Made by a program: the position numbers and the translations under genes. DNA of 47,718 nucleotides from Nitrospirota bacterium. GTDB taxonomy: Bacteria; Nitrospirota; Thermodesulfovibrionia; Thermodesulfovibrionales; SM23-35. The DNA lies in the NCBI GenBank assembly GCA_013388455.1, contig JACAFF010000042.1, positions 1 to 47,718 of the forward strand, in the 5' to 3' direction. Below are positions 24,596 through 33,469 of this stretch, piece after piece. Position 1 is the stretch's first letter; each line of letters begins with the position of its first letter. A model generated the notes under the pieces. That model was not told where the DNA came from. It saw only the letters and a list, made by a program, of their open reading frames with translations, and did no database searches.

Positions 24596-25858
24596 ATGCC
24601 CTTTTTCGGTGAACTTTTTGTCAGTGAGATATTGAGGAAACCAGTACTTGATCCAAAAGGTGAAGAACTTGGCAAAGTAAAAGACCTTATTGTCATAAAG
24701 GGAGAACCGTTACCAAAGATATCTGCTTTGATTATTGAAAGAAGAAAAAAGATTTATAAGCTCCCATGGTATGAGCTGAATATATTCAATAAGAGAATAA
24801 TATCTTCTAAAATATACCCAGAAGGATTAACTCCTTATGAATATGATGAAAAGGACCTTTTAATACTGAGAGATATACTCGATAAACAAATCGTTGATGC
24901 AAATGGAGCAAAAGTTGTAAGAGTGAATGACGTGAAACTTGAAGGTTATAAAGATGAAGCTATACTTATTGCAGTGGATGTTGGAATGAGAGGTATTATG
25001 CGAAGATTGGGTATGGAAAGAAGTGGAGAGGACTTAATGAAACTCTTTAAAAAGCACCTTCCTTACAATTTGATAAGCTGGAATTATATTCAGCCACTTG
25101 AACCAAAACTGACACAGATATCACTAAAAGTTCCAAGGCAGATGCTGGCTGAATTACATCCTGCAGACATTGCAGAGATTATAAGTCAAGTTTCACATAA
25201 AGAAGGGGCAACTTTCTTCAAAGGGCTTGATATCGAAACAGCAGCAGAAGCACTTTCAGAACTCCAGCCAGATGTGCAGGTGGATATCATAAGCGATATG
25301 GAAACAGATAAGGCTGCTGATATAATCGAAGAAATGCCACCTGATGAAGCTGCTGATATACTAAGTGACCTTCCCGCAGACAAAGCAAAAGAAATACTTG
25401 AACATATTGAAAAAGAGGATGCAGAAGATATACAGGAACTCTTGAGCCATGAAGAGGATACAGCAGGAGGTTTGATGACTAACGAGTATATTGCTTATAC
25501 TCCTGATACTACTGTGAGAAAGGCTATTGATAATTTTAAGAAAGATGCAGAAGAGGTTGAAACTGTGTATTACATATATATAATAGATGACGAGGAAAAG
25601 CTCTGTGGGGTTGTATCATTAAGGGACTTACTTCTTGCAAGGCTTGATGATAAGCTTTCAGAAATTATGGAGACAAAATTAAAAACAGTAACGCCTGATG
25701 TGGATGAAGGTGAGGTAGCTGCAATTATTTCAAAATATAATCTTGTGGCCATTCCTGTTATAGACAATGAAGGACATTTACTCGGGATAGTAACAGTAGA
25801 TGATATTATGGATAGGATACTTCCACCAACAGCTAAGCGCAAAAGGAGAATGGTGTGA
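24596..25858 (+). CDS. Cytosolic PRC-barrel / MgtE N-domain / CBS-pair protein (predicted divalent-cation sensor)
   Basis: A 420-residue soluble protein with two PRC-barrel-like segments (about 8-75, KPVLDPKGEELGKVKDL; and 80-150, DKQIVDANGAKVVRVNDV), the MgtE N superhelical domain (about 165-285, repeated DxxxADIIEEMPPDEAADIL-type units) and a CBS pair (about 285-405, ending VAIPVIDNEGHLLGIVTVDDIMDRILPP). MgtE N plus CBS is the Mg-sensing gate of MgtE channels, but the channel domain is absent. Instead the next gene, an Nramp-type transporter, starts within its stop codon. ATG 24596 is chosen over TTG 24581 because GGGGGG lies seven bases before it. Likely a regulator of that transporter. 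Confidence 0.88.
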   Translation: MPFFGELFVSEILRKPVLDPKGEELGKVKDLIVIKGEPLPKISALIIERRKKIYKLPWYELNIFNKRIISSKIYPEGLTPYEYDEKDLLILRDILDKQIVDANGAKVVRVNDVKLEGYKDEAILIAVDVGMRGIMRRLGMERSGEDLMKLFKKHLPYNLISWNYIQPLEPKLTQISLKVPRQMLAELHPADIAEIISQVSHKEGATFFKGLDIETAAEALSELQPDVQVDIISDMETDKAADIIEEMPPDEAADILSDLPADKAKEILEHIEKEDAEDIQELLSHEEDTAGGLMTNEYIAYTPDTTVRKAIDNFKKDAEEVETVYYIYIIDDEEKLCGVVSLRDLLLARLDDKLSEIMETKLKTVTPDVDEGEVAAIISKYNLVAIPVIDNEGHLLGIVTVDDIMDRILPPTAKRKRRMV

Positions 25859-27087
25859 AACTCTGGAAAAAGTTCTCAATCTTTCTTGCTGTTATGGGAC
25901 CTGGAATAATAACTGCAAATATTGATAACGATGCAACCGGTATTACAACTTATTCTGTGTCAGGTGCACATTTCGGTTATTCTCTTTTATGGATGCTTAT
26001 CCCTACTACAATTGCCCTAATAGTCATACAAGAAATGATAGGAAGAATGGGTGTTATAACAGGAAAAGGGCTTTCAGATCTTATAAGAGAAAATTATGGC
26101 ATAAGATCAACATTTTTCGTTATGGTCGTTTTACTCATTGCAAACTTTGGGACAACCGTTGGTAATTTCTCAGGATTGGCAGCAAGTACAGAAGCCATCG
26201 GACTTAGCAAATATATAATCGTTCCCATAGGAGCTATATCCATATGGATTCTTGTTACAAGAGGGGGGTATAGAACTGTTGAAAAAATACTTCTTATAGC
26301 GTGTCTTCTATACTTCGGTTATGTTATCTCTGGTTTTATTGCCAAACCAGATTGGGCTGAAGTCTTTAAAGGGACTTTTATTCCTCAAATACAATGGAAT
26401 TTTGGATATATTTTCCTTACCATAGCAATTATCGGGACAACGATAACTCCATGGATGCAATTCTATCTTCAAGGTTCTATTGCGGATAAGGGTATAAGAC
26501 AAGAGGACTACAAATTATCAAGGCTTGATGTAATAATAGGTTGTTCTATGACAGATATTATAGCCTTTTTCATAATGGTTACCTGCGCAGTAACTCTTTT
26601 TGCACACGGTATTAAAATAAATGAAGCTTCAGAGGCAGCTTTGGCACTTAAACCGCTTGCAGGCACTTATGCTTCTTATCTGTTTGCCATCTGCTTGGCA
26701 AATGGCTCACTTCTTGGAGCAATAATTGTTCCTCTTTCGTCCGCCTATTGTATATGTGAAGCTATGGGATGGGAAAGAGGTGTGAATAAAACATTTAAAG
26801 AGGCGCCACAATTTATGTGGATATATACCTTATTAATAGTTATACCTGCCCTATTAGTACTCATACCCGGAGCTCCTCTTGTCTTACTCATGGTTTTAGC
26901 ATCTTTTCTAAATGGAATACTCTTGCCTATAGTTTTAGTCTATGCAATATCACTCGTGAATAATAGAAACATAATGGGAGATTATGTTAATTCAAAAAAT
27001 TATAACTATATTTCATGGGGAACAGTGATAATTATCATAGCTCTAACAGTATTTATATTAGTAACTATGTTTTTGCCAATAAGTTAA
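25855..27087 (+). CDS. Nramp-family divalent metal transporter (divergent metal-site motifs)
   Basis: A 410-residue, ~11-helix Nramp (SLC11) protein. The first helix reads GPGIITANIDNDATGITTYS: the canonical metal-binding DPGN of MntH/DMT1 is replaced by NIDND-ATG. The sixth-helix MPHN is replaced by TPWMQFY, losing the usual metal-site Met. Loss of that Met and a changed DPGN are features known from Nramp-related Mg transporters, so Mg (or another hard cation) is a reasonable substrate. The GTG start overlaps the previous gene's stop (GTGTGA) with AAGGAG just upstream, so sensor and transporter are translationally coupled. mtnA follows 25 bases later. Confidence 0.85.
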   Translation: MKLWKKFSIFLAVMGPGIITANIDNDATGITTYSVSGAHFGYSLLWMLIPTTIALIVIQEMIGRMGVITGKGLSDLIRENYGIRSTFFVMVVLLIANFGTTVGNFSGLAASTEAIGLSKYIIVPIGAISIWILVTRGGYRTVEKILLIACLLYFGYVISGFIAKPDWAEVFKGTFIPQIQWNFGYIFLTIAIIGTTITPWMQFYLQGSIADKGIRQEDYKLSRLDVIIGCSMTDIIAFFIMVTCAVTLFAHGIKINEASEAALALKPLAGTYASYLFAICLANGSLLGAIIVPLSSAYCICEAMGWERGVNKTFKEAPQFMWIYTLLIVIPALLVLIPGAPLVLLMVLASFLNGILLPIVLVYAISLVNNRNIMGDYVNSKNYNYISWGTVIIIIALTVFILVTMFLPIS

Positions 27088-27112
27088 TAATTTATGGGAC
27101 TATATTTAAAAT

Positions 27113-28183
27113 ATGTTTAAAACTATAAACTGGGTTGATGGAAAAGTTGTAATGCTCGATCAGACAAAACTACCTTTCGAGGTTGTTTATATAGAATGCT
27201 CTGATTACAAAAAAGTCGCGGAAGGAATCAGGAAATTATGGATTCGCGGTGCTCCAGCGATTGGAATAGCAGCCGCAATGGGTATAGCAATTGGAGCACA
27301 GGAAATAAAAGCAGACAATTTTGAGGAATTTGTTAAAAACTTAGACATTATTTTTAATGAAATGCTTTCTACAAGACCTACCGCAGTAAATATTCACTGG
27401 TCTATAGAGAGGATAAAGAGTATTTTAATAAGAAATAGGGAAGAATCAATAAGCAGATTAAAAGAAATCATTATTGAGGAATCTCAGAAAATACTATCAG
27501 AGGACATCTTAGCAAATAGATCTATAGGAAGGTGGGGTGCAGAATTCATCAGTGACGGTGACACAATTCTGACACATTGTAATGCTGGCGCTCTTGCAAC
27601 AGGAGGATACGGAACTGCAACAGCGCCTATACTTGTAGCAAAAGAACATGGAAAAAAATTTCAGGTTATTGTGGACGAAACAAGGCCTGTTTTACAAGGA
27701 GCAAGGTTGACAGCATGGGAACTCATGCAGGAGGGAATACCTGTAACTCTTATAACTGATAATACAGCCGGAGCACTTATGCAAAACAAAGAAATAGACT
27801 TTGTTATTGTTGGGACTGATAGAACAGCAAAGAATGGTGACGTTGCAAATAAGATAGGCACTTATCCCCTGGCGGTTCTCTGCAAAGAAAACAAAATTCC
27901 ATTCTATGTTGCTGCACCATTAAGCAGTATTGACTTTGAAATTCCATCAGGAGAATATATTCCTATAGAAGAACGTGGACCAGAAGAAGTTACAAACATA
28001 TTTGGTAAATGTAGGATTGCACCTGAAGGTGTAAAGGTAAGAAACATTGCTTTTGACGTTACTCCACATAAATATATAACAGCCATAATTACTGAAAAAG
28101 GAGCATTTAGACCAAAAGATATAAGAAAGTTGATAGAACCAAAAATAGATATCGAAAAGTATAGATACAAACCAACAGATTAA
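27113..28183 (+). CDS. mtnA: S-methyl-5-thioribose-1-phosphate isomerase
   Basis: A 356-residue protein with the family's RGAPAIGIAAAMG motif (45-57), the catalytic Cys in LTHCNAGALATGGYGT (Cys156) and the catalytic Asp in GTDRTAKNGDVANKIGTY (Asp236). It isomerises methylthioribose-1-phosphate to methylthioribulose-1-phosphate in the methionine salvage pathway; both catalytic residues distinguish it from eIF2B subunits. No other salvage genes are in the window. No clear ribosome binding site at ATG 27113; the gene probably depends on the upstream transcript. Confidence 0.95.
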   Translation: MFKTINWVDGKVVMLDQTKLPFEVVYIECSDYKKVAEGIRKLWIRGAPAIGIAAAMGIAIGAQEIKADNFEEFVKNLDIIFNEMLSTRPTAVNIHWSIERIKSILIRNREESISRLKEIIIEESQKILSEDILANRSIGRWGAEFISDGDTILTHCNAGALATGGYGTATAPILVAKEHGKKFQVIVDETRPVLQGARLTAWELMQEGIPVTLITDNTAGALMQNKEIDFVIVGTDRTAKNGDVANKIGTYPLAVLCKENKIPFYVAAPLSSIDFEIPSGEYIPIEERGPEEVTNIFGKCRIAPEGVKVRNIAFDVTPHKYITAIITEKGAFRPKDIRKLIEPKIDIEKYRYKPTD

Positions 28184-28254
28184 AAATCTTAATATTATTA
28201 ACAATATTGACCATGCTCTTGACTTTAAAATATCAGCTACCCTACCATTAAAGA

Positions 28255-29226
28255 ATGCAACTTGAGGATATTTTCACAAGCTACGAATCTGAACTTAGAA
28301 AAGTGGAAGAGAGATTAAGGAGTTTATTTAAAAGTCCAGTTTTTACAATACCACTCATTGGAAAGCATATACTTGATGGTGGGGGAAAAAGACTCAGACC
28401 ACTGATTCACATACTCAGTTGTGAACTGGCAGGTTTTAAGAGTGATATTTGTTTAACAATTGCAGCAATTATTGAATCTATTCATACTGCTTCGTTATTG
28501 CACGATGATGTGATTGACGGTGCTGAAATTCGTAGAGGCAAAAAACCCGCTCATGCTATATGGGGAAACCAGATTGTTATCCTTGTTGGAGATTTCCTAT
28601 ATTCAAATGCACTAAGGATTGCTGTTATGCAGAATAACCAGAGAATTATGGAAACTCTTTCAGAAGCAACAACAAGAATGACAGAAGGCGAAATACTTCA
28701 GCTTTCAAAAGTTAGCGACCCTGATATTACAGAAGAAGAATATATGAATATAATATCTGCGAAGACTGCCTCTTTAATATCAGCTGCCTGTAAATTGGGT
28801 GCTATACTCGGGTCGCTTACAGAAGAAAAGGAAAATGCCCTTACGAGATTCGGAACAAAAATAGGTATTGCTTTCCAGATGGCTGATGATATACTTGATT
28901 ATATGGCAGATGAGAACAACCTCGGAAAAAAACTGGGAAAAGATTTGAAAGAAGGTAAAATAACCCTTCCGCTTATTTATCTTCTTAAAGTAGTAGATGA
29001 TAATGAGAAAAAAGAACTCAGGGAAATAATAAAAACAGGCTCACGAAAAGCAGGGCTAATTAAAATACTAAGACTGTTTAAAAAGTATAATTCCATTGAG
29101 CTTTCTCTCCAGAGGGCAGAAAAATTAATAGATGAAGCCAAGGTTGACTTATCCATTTTCCCTGACTCATCGGCAAAGACTGCACTTTTTACTATTGCTG
29201 ACTATACTCTTCAAAGAGGAAAGTAA
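28255..29226 (+). CDS. Polyprenyl diphosphate synthase (long-chain, IspB-type)
   Basis: A 323-residue trans-prenyltransferase with GGGKRLRPL (isopentenyl-diphosphate binding), the first Asp-rich motif DDVID (84-88) and the second DDILD (about 212-216, in QMADDILDYM), plus GKDLKEGKITLPLIYLL. Small residues (Ala, Ser) four and five positions before the first Asp motif favour long products (C35-C50), as needed for quinone side chains. The exact chain length cannot be read. The stop TAA is followed immediately by the ATG of the AMMECR1 gene. ATG 28255 lacks a clear ribosome binding site. Confidence 0.92.
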   Translation: MQLEDIFTSYESELRKVEERLRSLFKSPVFTIPLIGKHILDGGGKRLRPLIHILSCELAGFKSDICLTIAAIIESIHTASLLHDDVIDGAEIRRGKKPAHAIWGNQIVILVGDFLYSNALRIAVMQNNQRIMETLSEATTRMTEGEILQLSKVSDPDITEEEYMNIISAKTASLISAACKLGAILGSLTEEKENALTRFGTKIGIAFQMADDILDYMADENNLGKKLGKDLKEGKITLPLIYLLKVVDDNEKKELREIIKTGSRKAGLIKILRLFKKYNSIELSLQRAEKLIDEAKVDLSIFPDSSAKTALFTIADYTLQRGK

Positions 29227-29733
29227 ATGCATCCATTAGTAGAGCTTGCAAGGAAGACTGTAGAGACATATGTCAGAGAAGGGAAAATAATAGAATTGCC
29301 GGATAATCTTACACCTGAAATGTCTGAAAAAGCTGGTGTATTTGTATGTATAAAAAAAGGTGAACAGTTGAGAGGTTGCATCGGCACATTTATGCCTACC
29401 AAAGAATCTATTGCAAGTGAGTTAATTTCAAATGCAATTGCAGCTTCAACAAATGATCCACGATTTGAGCGTGTTCAGGAAAATGAGCTTGCAGATCTAA
29501 ATTATACTGTTGATGTCCTCTCCAGTCCCGAAAAAGTAAATAGTATTTCTGAACTTGATCCTAAAAGGTATGGAGTTATCGTAATATCTGGATTCAAAAA
29601 AGGTTTATTACTGCCAGATCTTGAAGGGGTTGATACTGTTGAAGAACAACTAAAAATAGCAAAAATGAAGGCAGGGATCATGCCTGATGAAAATGTTGAA
29701 ATATATAAATTCGAGGTGAAAAGATACAAATGA
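29227..29733 (+). CDS. amrA: AMMECR1-domain protein (AmmeMemoRadiSam system protein A)
   Basis: A 168-residue protein with the invariant LRGCIGTF (about 49-56) and [23 protein letters not shown], and the [27 protein letters not shown] segment typical of bacterial AMMECR1. The family is one of three proteins (AMMECR1, Memo, radical SAM) that co-occur; the biochemical role is not established. GAGG lies seven bases before the ATG, which directly abuts the preceding stop. The Memo partner is encoded 3 kb away on the other strand (32666-33469). No radical-SAM gene lies between or beside them. Confidence 0.9.
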   Translation: MHPLVELARKTVETYVREGKIIELPDNLTPEMSEKAGVFVCIKKGEQLRGCIGTFMPTKESIASELISNAIAASTNDPRFERVQENELADLNYTVDVLSSPEKVNSISELDPKRYGVIVISGFKKGLLLPDLEGVDTVEEQLKIAKMKAGIMPDENVEIYKFEVKRYK

Positions 29734-31166
29734 TAGAAATCCCGCTTAAAGGAAATCTCAAAACATTTAGTCTGCCAAAAATTCTCTCTTATCTTAATAA
29801 AAAAAGGTATACAGGCACATTAATAATCAATACACCTGTTTTTACTAAAAAGGTCTTTCTTATAAAAGGTGATGCAATCTTTGCGGCTTCATCTTATGAA
29901 GACGACAGATTGGGAGAAATGCTTATCAAAGCAGGTAAAATTACTTTAGAACAATTGGATCAATCAGTTAATCTTCTTAAACAAACAGGTAAAAGGCAGG
30001 GTGCAATCCTTGTAGAACTTGGGTATCTTACTCCCAAAGATTTATTCTGGGGTGTAAAATATCAGGTTAAAGAAATAATTTACAGTCTGTTTCAGCTTGA
30101 AGATGCAGATTATGAATTTGTTCATGGTGAAATACCAGCTAATGAAGTAATTACCTTAAAGATGAGCATGGGCAATCTGATTTATGAAGGAGTTAAAAGA
30201 ATAGATAACCTGACACGTGTCAGAAATGAAATGCCACCAGCAGAATCTGTTCTGAAACTTAGTACTGATCCTGCAATGCTTTTTCAGGACATTGAACTTT
30301 CTTCGCAAGACAAGAAAATGATTTCATTGATTAATGGCAAAAGAACTATAAAAGAACTTGTTGATAGTTCATGGTTTGGCACTTTTGAAGCCATGAAGAT
30401 TTTATATGTTTTATGGTCTGTTGGAATACTCGAAGAGCAGGAAATCCCTGATAAATTCCCTCAAAAAGATATTTCTGAAGAACCCATTTCTATTAAAGAG
30501 ATATTCCAGCCATCTATAACTGAAGAAAGTGAAGCAGAATTTATACATAAAGTAGACAGGCTCTATATGAGTCTCAATAGTTTAACGGAGTATGAATTAC
30601 TTGAGGTTGAACGAGACGCGGATGAAGAAACACTGAAAAAGAACTATTATAAGCTTTCAAGAGAGTTTCATCCTGACAGATATTTTTCTTCTTCTGATCC
30701 AAATATAAAAGATAAGCTTCAGGCTATCTTTGATACCATAACAAAGGCTTATGAAACTTTACGAGCAAATCTTATGAAAGAACCTTCTGATTCCCGTATG
30801 AATATCCCGGATTATCAAAATGCAGAAGAATTTTTCAGAAAAGGACTTGAGGAATCAAAAGTAGGACAATTTAATGCTGCTATTGATTTATTCAAGAAGG
30901 CAACTGAGTTAGACCCCAAAAATGCAAAATATTGGAGCTATCTGTCACTTTCACTGGTGAAAACAAATAACCTAAAAAAGGCAGAAGAAGCAATATTCAA
31001 AGCTATAAATATACAACCTGATAATGCAGACTTTTATGCAAACTTGGGCATAATTTACATCAAGGCTGGTATGAAGAAAAAGGCATACAATCAATTTAAG
31101 ACTGCTCTCGAACTTGACCCTGAGAATACGAAAGCAAAAAAGGGAATTGATAAGACAAAAAACTGA
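29730..31166 (+). CDS. DUF4388 (PATAN-like) - J-domain - TPR protein
   Basis: A 478-residue cytosolic protein. Residues 1-110 form a DUF4388/PATAN domain ([41 protein letters not shown]), then a GspE-N-like middle ([18 protein letters not shown]). A J domain with the HPD motif ([14 protein letters not shown], about residue 313) spans ~285-345, and three TPR units (~360-470) close the protein. DUF4388 occurs in signalling proteins linked to gliding and motility; the J domain implies recruitment of Hsp70. The stop/start overlap (ATGA) with the AMMECR1 gene shows coupling. It could be a stress- or motility-linked co-chaperone. There is a GAGGTG at a slightly long spacing. Confidence 0.85.
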   Translation: MIEIPLKGNLKTFSLPKILSYLNKKRYTGTLIINTPVFTKKVFLIKGDAIFAASSYEDDRLGEMLIKAGKITLEQLDQSVNLLKQTGKRQGAILVELGYLTPKDLFWGVKYQVKEIIYSLFQLEDADYEFVHGEIPANEVITLKMSMGNLIYEGVKRIDNLTRVRNEMPPAESVLKLSTDPAMLFQDIELSSQDKKMISLINGKRTIKELVDSSWFGTFEAMKILYVLWSVGILEEQEIPDKFPQKDISEEPISIKEIFQPSITEESEAEFIHKVDRLYMSLNSLTEYELLEVERDADEETLKKNYYKLSREFHPDRYFSSSDPNIKDKLQAIFDTITKAYETLRANLMKEPSDSRMNIPDYQNAEEFFRKGLEESKVGQFNAAIDLFKKATELDPKNAKYWSYLSLSLVKTNNLKKAEEAIFKAINIQPDNADFYANLGIIYIKAGMKKKAYNQFKTALELDPENTKAKKGIDKTKN

Positions 31167-31174
31167 TTGTTTGA

Positions 31175-31651
31175 TTATCTTCTTTTATAAACACCACTTT
31201 TGCCGCCGCGTTTTTCTTTTAGTATGATATCAGAAATTTGCATATCTTTATCAACTGCTTTGCACATATCATAAATTGTCAGAGCTGCAACTGATACTGC
31301 TGTCAAGGCTTCCATCTCAACACCTGTTTGACCTTCACATTTCACTTTTGCTTCTATATCTATCTTATTCTGTCTGATTTTAATATGAAAATCTATATTT
31401 ATTGAGGTTATATTTAAAGGATGACACATTGGAATAAGCTCACTTGTTTTTTTCGCTGCCATTATGCCTGCAACCTTTGCTACACATAACACATCTCCTT
31501 TTGGAACTTTCTTATCAATAATCAATTGTAAAGTTTCTGGTTTCATTGTAATAGAACCACTTGCAATTGCTTCTCTTCTGGAAACAGGCTTTTCAGTAAT
31601 GTCAACCATTTTTGCCTTTCCCTCTTCGTCAAAATGAGTAAGTCTTTTCAT
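31175..31651 (-). CDS. moaC: Cyclic pyranopterin monophosphate synthase
   Basis: A 158-residue MoaC, the second step of molybdenum-cofactor synthesis (with MoaA). Seen: [34 protein letters not shown] (the substrate-binding His/Cys), [29 protein letters not shown] (Glu and Met conserved) and the C-terminal KRGGKSG. The length is standard. ATG 31651 has no ribosome binding site and lies only 23 bases past the tRNA-Leu CCA end on the same strand, so it may be expressed from the tRNA transcript. It converges with the DUF4388 gene, leaving eight bases. Confidence 0.95.
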   Translation of the reverse strand: MKRLTHFDEEGKAKMVDITEKPVSRREAIASGSITMKPETLQLIIDKKVPKGDVLCVAKVAGIMAAKKTSELIPMCHPLNITSINIDFHIKIRQNKIDIEAKVKCEGQTGVEMEALTAVSVAALTIYDMCKAVDKDMQISDIILKEKRGGKSGVYKRR

Positions 31652-31674
31652 AATATTTTTAATTTTTAAAAATC

Positions 31675-31761
31675 TGGTGCCGAAGGCGGGAGTTGAACCC
31701 GCACAGTCTTTCGACTACTAGACCCTGAACCTAGCGCGTCTGCCAGTTCCGCCACTTCGGC
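31675..31761 (-). tRNA. tRNA-Leu (anticodon CAG)
   Basis: An 87-base class II tRNA read on the minus strand. The acceptor stem GCCGAAG pairs with CTTCGGC, the discriminator is A and CCA is encoded. The anticodon stem is CTAGG/TCTAG with the loop TTCAGGG, giving CAG, which reads CUG. A long variable arm and T-arm GCGGGTTCAACTCCCGC follow. Leu identity comes from the long variable arm and the anticodon. Confidence 0.96.
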
Positions 31762-31780
31762 AAATAATTACTATCTAACT

Positions 31781-31786
31781 ATTATA
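31781..31786 (-). promoter_or_regulatory. -10 box of the tRNA-Leu/moaC transcript
   Basis: TATAAT read on the minus strand, ending about 20 bases upstream of the tRNA 5' end. No good -35 at 17 bases. Transcription would begin near 31774. Confidence 0.45.
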
Positions 31787-31915
31787 CACATTATTTCAAA
31801 AAAACAGGTATGTTTAAGCCGAAAAATGCAATTATCTTGATAACTTAACCTTTAACTGATGGTTTTAATTTCATCGAGTTAAAGAAATTTTTGAGCAATG
31901 TCTGCATTATTCGGG

Positions 31916-31931
31916 TTAAGCGGATTTATTT
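31916..31931 (+). repeat. 16-base sequence repeated from the element at 5461
   Basis: TTAAGCGGATTTATTT occurs here and at 5501-5516 in the MITE-like element. In both cases it lies 3' of a minus-strand PilZ gene. Here it is flanked by GGGTTAA direct repeats. The rest of the ~180-base gap between the tRNA and the PilZ gene shows nothing firm. Confidence 0.4.
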
Positions 31932-31948
31932 GGGTTAAACTGCTATAT

Positions 31949-32632
31949 TTAGTCTAAACTGATGGATTCGAGAAAAAGTTTTAATTTTTTCTTATCTTCA
32001 TGAGGTATATTTAAAAATTCTATACCTATATTATATCTGTATACCGAAGGTTCTTGTGACTCAAATTTTTCACAATTAACAACCCTACAGTCTGCAATTA
32101 TAACATCCTCATTTAAATAAAGCTCTATTTGATGCTGAGCATCTTTTTTTAATGGAAATTCTGTCTCGATAAGCATTCCTGAAAGACTTAGCTTTTTTAC
32201 TTTATATTTTTGGGGATAATCTATTTTCACTTTTTCGCTATCAGTAATCTGAAATCTGACTCCGCCCAACCTGCTTTCTATTTTCTTTATCCTGTTTTCC
32301 TCTATGAATTTTATTAACTGATTTGCTTTCTCACTTAATGTATCAGTAAATTTAATGCCTGCTCGATATACGGGAATCAAAGTCTTTGACCCCTTTTTTT
32401 CCTTAGAAATAAGAACCGCCCATACTACCCGCCCCCTTAAATTCAGATTCTTATCTTTAAGTTGCACTTTGAATGTGTACTCCCTGTTGAGATCAAGTCT
32501 CTTGGTCGTTTCTATAGCTGCTCCGTCTATACTTATATTTATGACCTCGAGATCAGAAGTATAAAGAATATTTCCTGTAACACCTTCAACATCATATCTT
32601 TGTTGTCTCCTCCCTTCAGTACCCTTCGTCAT
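31949..32632 (-). CDS. Tandem PilZ-domain protein (predicted cyclic di-GMP effector)
   Basis: A 227-residue soluble protein with two PilZ-like barrels. The first has the switch-region Arg residues in GRRQQRYDVEG (about 7-17) and NISIDGAAIET (the (D/N)xSxxG motif). The second has LSLSGMLIETE (about 150) with the leading Asp replaced and no preceding Arg pair, so only the first is likely to bind cyclic di-GMP. This architecture is common in flagellar brakes and related regulators, but no flagellar gene lies nearby. GGAG lies nine bases before ATG 32632. The Memo gene ends 33 bases upstream, so it may be the last gene of the rplI-dnaB-memo series. Confidence 0.85.
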   Translation of the reverse strand: MTKGTEGRRQQRYDVEGVTGNILYTSDLEVINISIDGAAIETTKRLDLNREYTFKVQLKDKNLNLRGRVVWAVLISKEKKGSKTLIPVYRAGIKFTDTLSEKANQLIKFIEENRIKKIESRLGGVRFQITDSEKVKIDYPQKYKVKKLSLSGMLIETEFPLKKDAQHQIELYLNEDVIIADCRVVNCEKFESQEPSVYRYNIGIEFLNIPHEDKKKLKLFLESISLD

Positions 32633-32665
32633 TTTTATTGACTCCTATGAACATAATATCGAAAA

Positions 32666-33469
32666 TCATCTCAAGACAATCCCTGCATAACCTACAACAT
32701 GATCATAATCTCCACTTATTTCAGCTGACGTAGCATATTTTATAAGGCGTGCAGAACGAGCACCTAACGCCTTTGCTGCGAAAATCATTGATACAACTGG
32801 CAGATAACCACACATTGATATCCTCTCTTTTAAAACAGTCTCATAGAGACCTTCAGGATCAAGAGATAATATTTTCTGTATTGCTTTTTCATCTTTATTT
32901 CTAGCAACTTTGTCCGGTACATAATGACTCATATCAGAACTTGCAACAACTACAACAGAATAATTAGCTTCTGTAACTGCTTTAGCAATTCCTTCACCGA
33001 GTATTTTACATTCTTCTAACAAAGCTGATAATATAAGGATAGGAACGATCTTTACATCTTGCGAAAAAAACCCTATAAATGGCAATTGCACTTCAAGGGA
33101 ATGTTCGAACATATGTGCCTGTATATCTTTCTCTACTATAGGAGTATTAATGGAGATTCTGTGAGAAATTTTCTCATCTATACTAAAAGTTCCTGTTGGG
33201 ATTTCCCATTCTCCTTTTGCCATCATGGATATTCTTGGACCAATGCCTGTGTGATTAGGACCGATTAATACAAGGGTCTCCGGGAAGTCTATTGATGAAT
33301 AAACAGCACCTGCAACATGTCCTGAATAAATTAATCCAGCATGAGGGGACACCACTCCGATGACTTTTTCTTTCTTAGTATTTTTATCTATATAATTCTC
33401 TACCTGCTGTTTCAGTTTGGAAGGGGTACCATAATAAAATTGTCCTGCAACAGCTGGTAGTCTCTTCAA
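32666..33469 (-). CDS. amrB: Memo-family protein (AmmeMemoRadiSam system protein B)
   Basis: A 267-residue protein with the Memo family's metal-dioxygenase-like residues: PHAGLIYSGHVAGAVYSSI (His49), IGPNHTG (His81), FEHSLEVQLPFIGF and VVASSDMSHY, SGDYDHVVGYAG. The enzymatic activity of bacterial Memo proteins is not settled. The ATG overlaps the dnaB stop (ATGA). The partner AMMECR1 is 3 kb away on the opposite strand. The family often shares genome neighbourhoods with a radical-SAM protein, which is not here. Confidence 0.92.
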   Translation of the reverse strand: MKRLPAVAGQFYYGTPSKLKQQVENYIDKNTKKEKVIGVVSPHAGLIYSGHVAGAVYSSIDFPETLVLIGPNHTGIGPRISMMAKGEWEIPTGTFSIDEKISHRISINTPIVEKDIQAHMFEHSLEVQLPFIGFFSQDVKIVPILILSALLEECKILGEGIAKAVTEANYSVVVVASSDMSHYVPDKVARNKDEKAIQKILSLDPEGLYETVLKERISMCGYLPVVSMIFAAKALGARSARLIKYATSAEISGDYDHVVGYAGIVLR

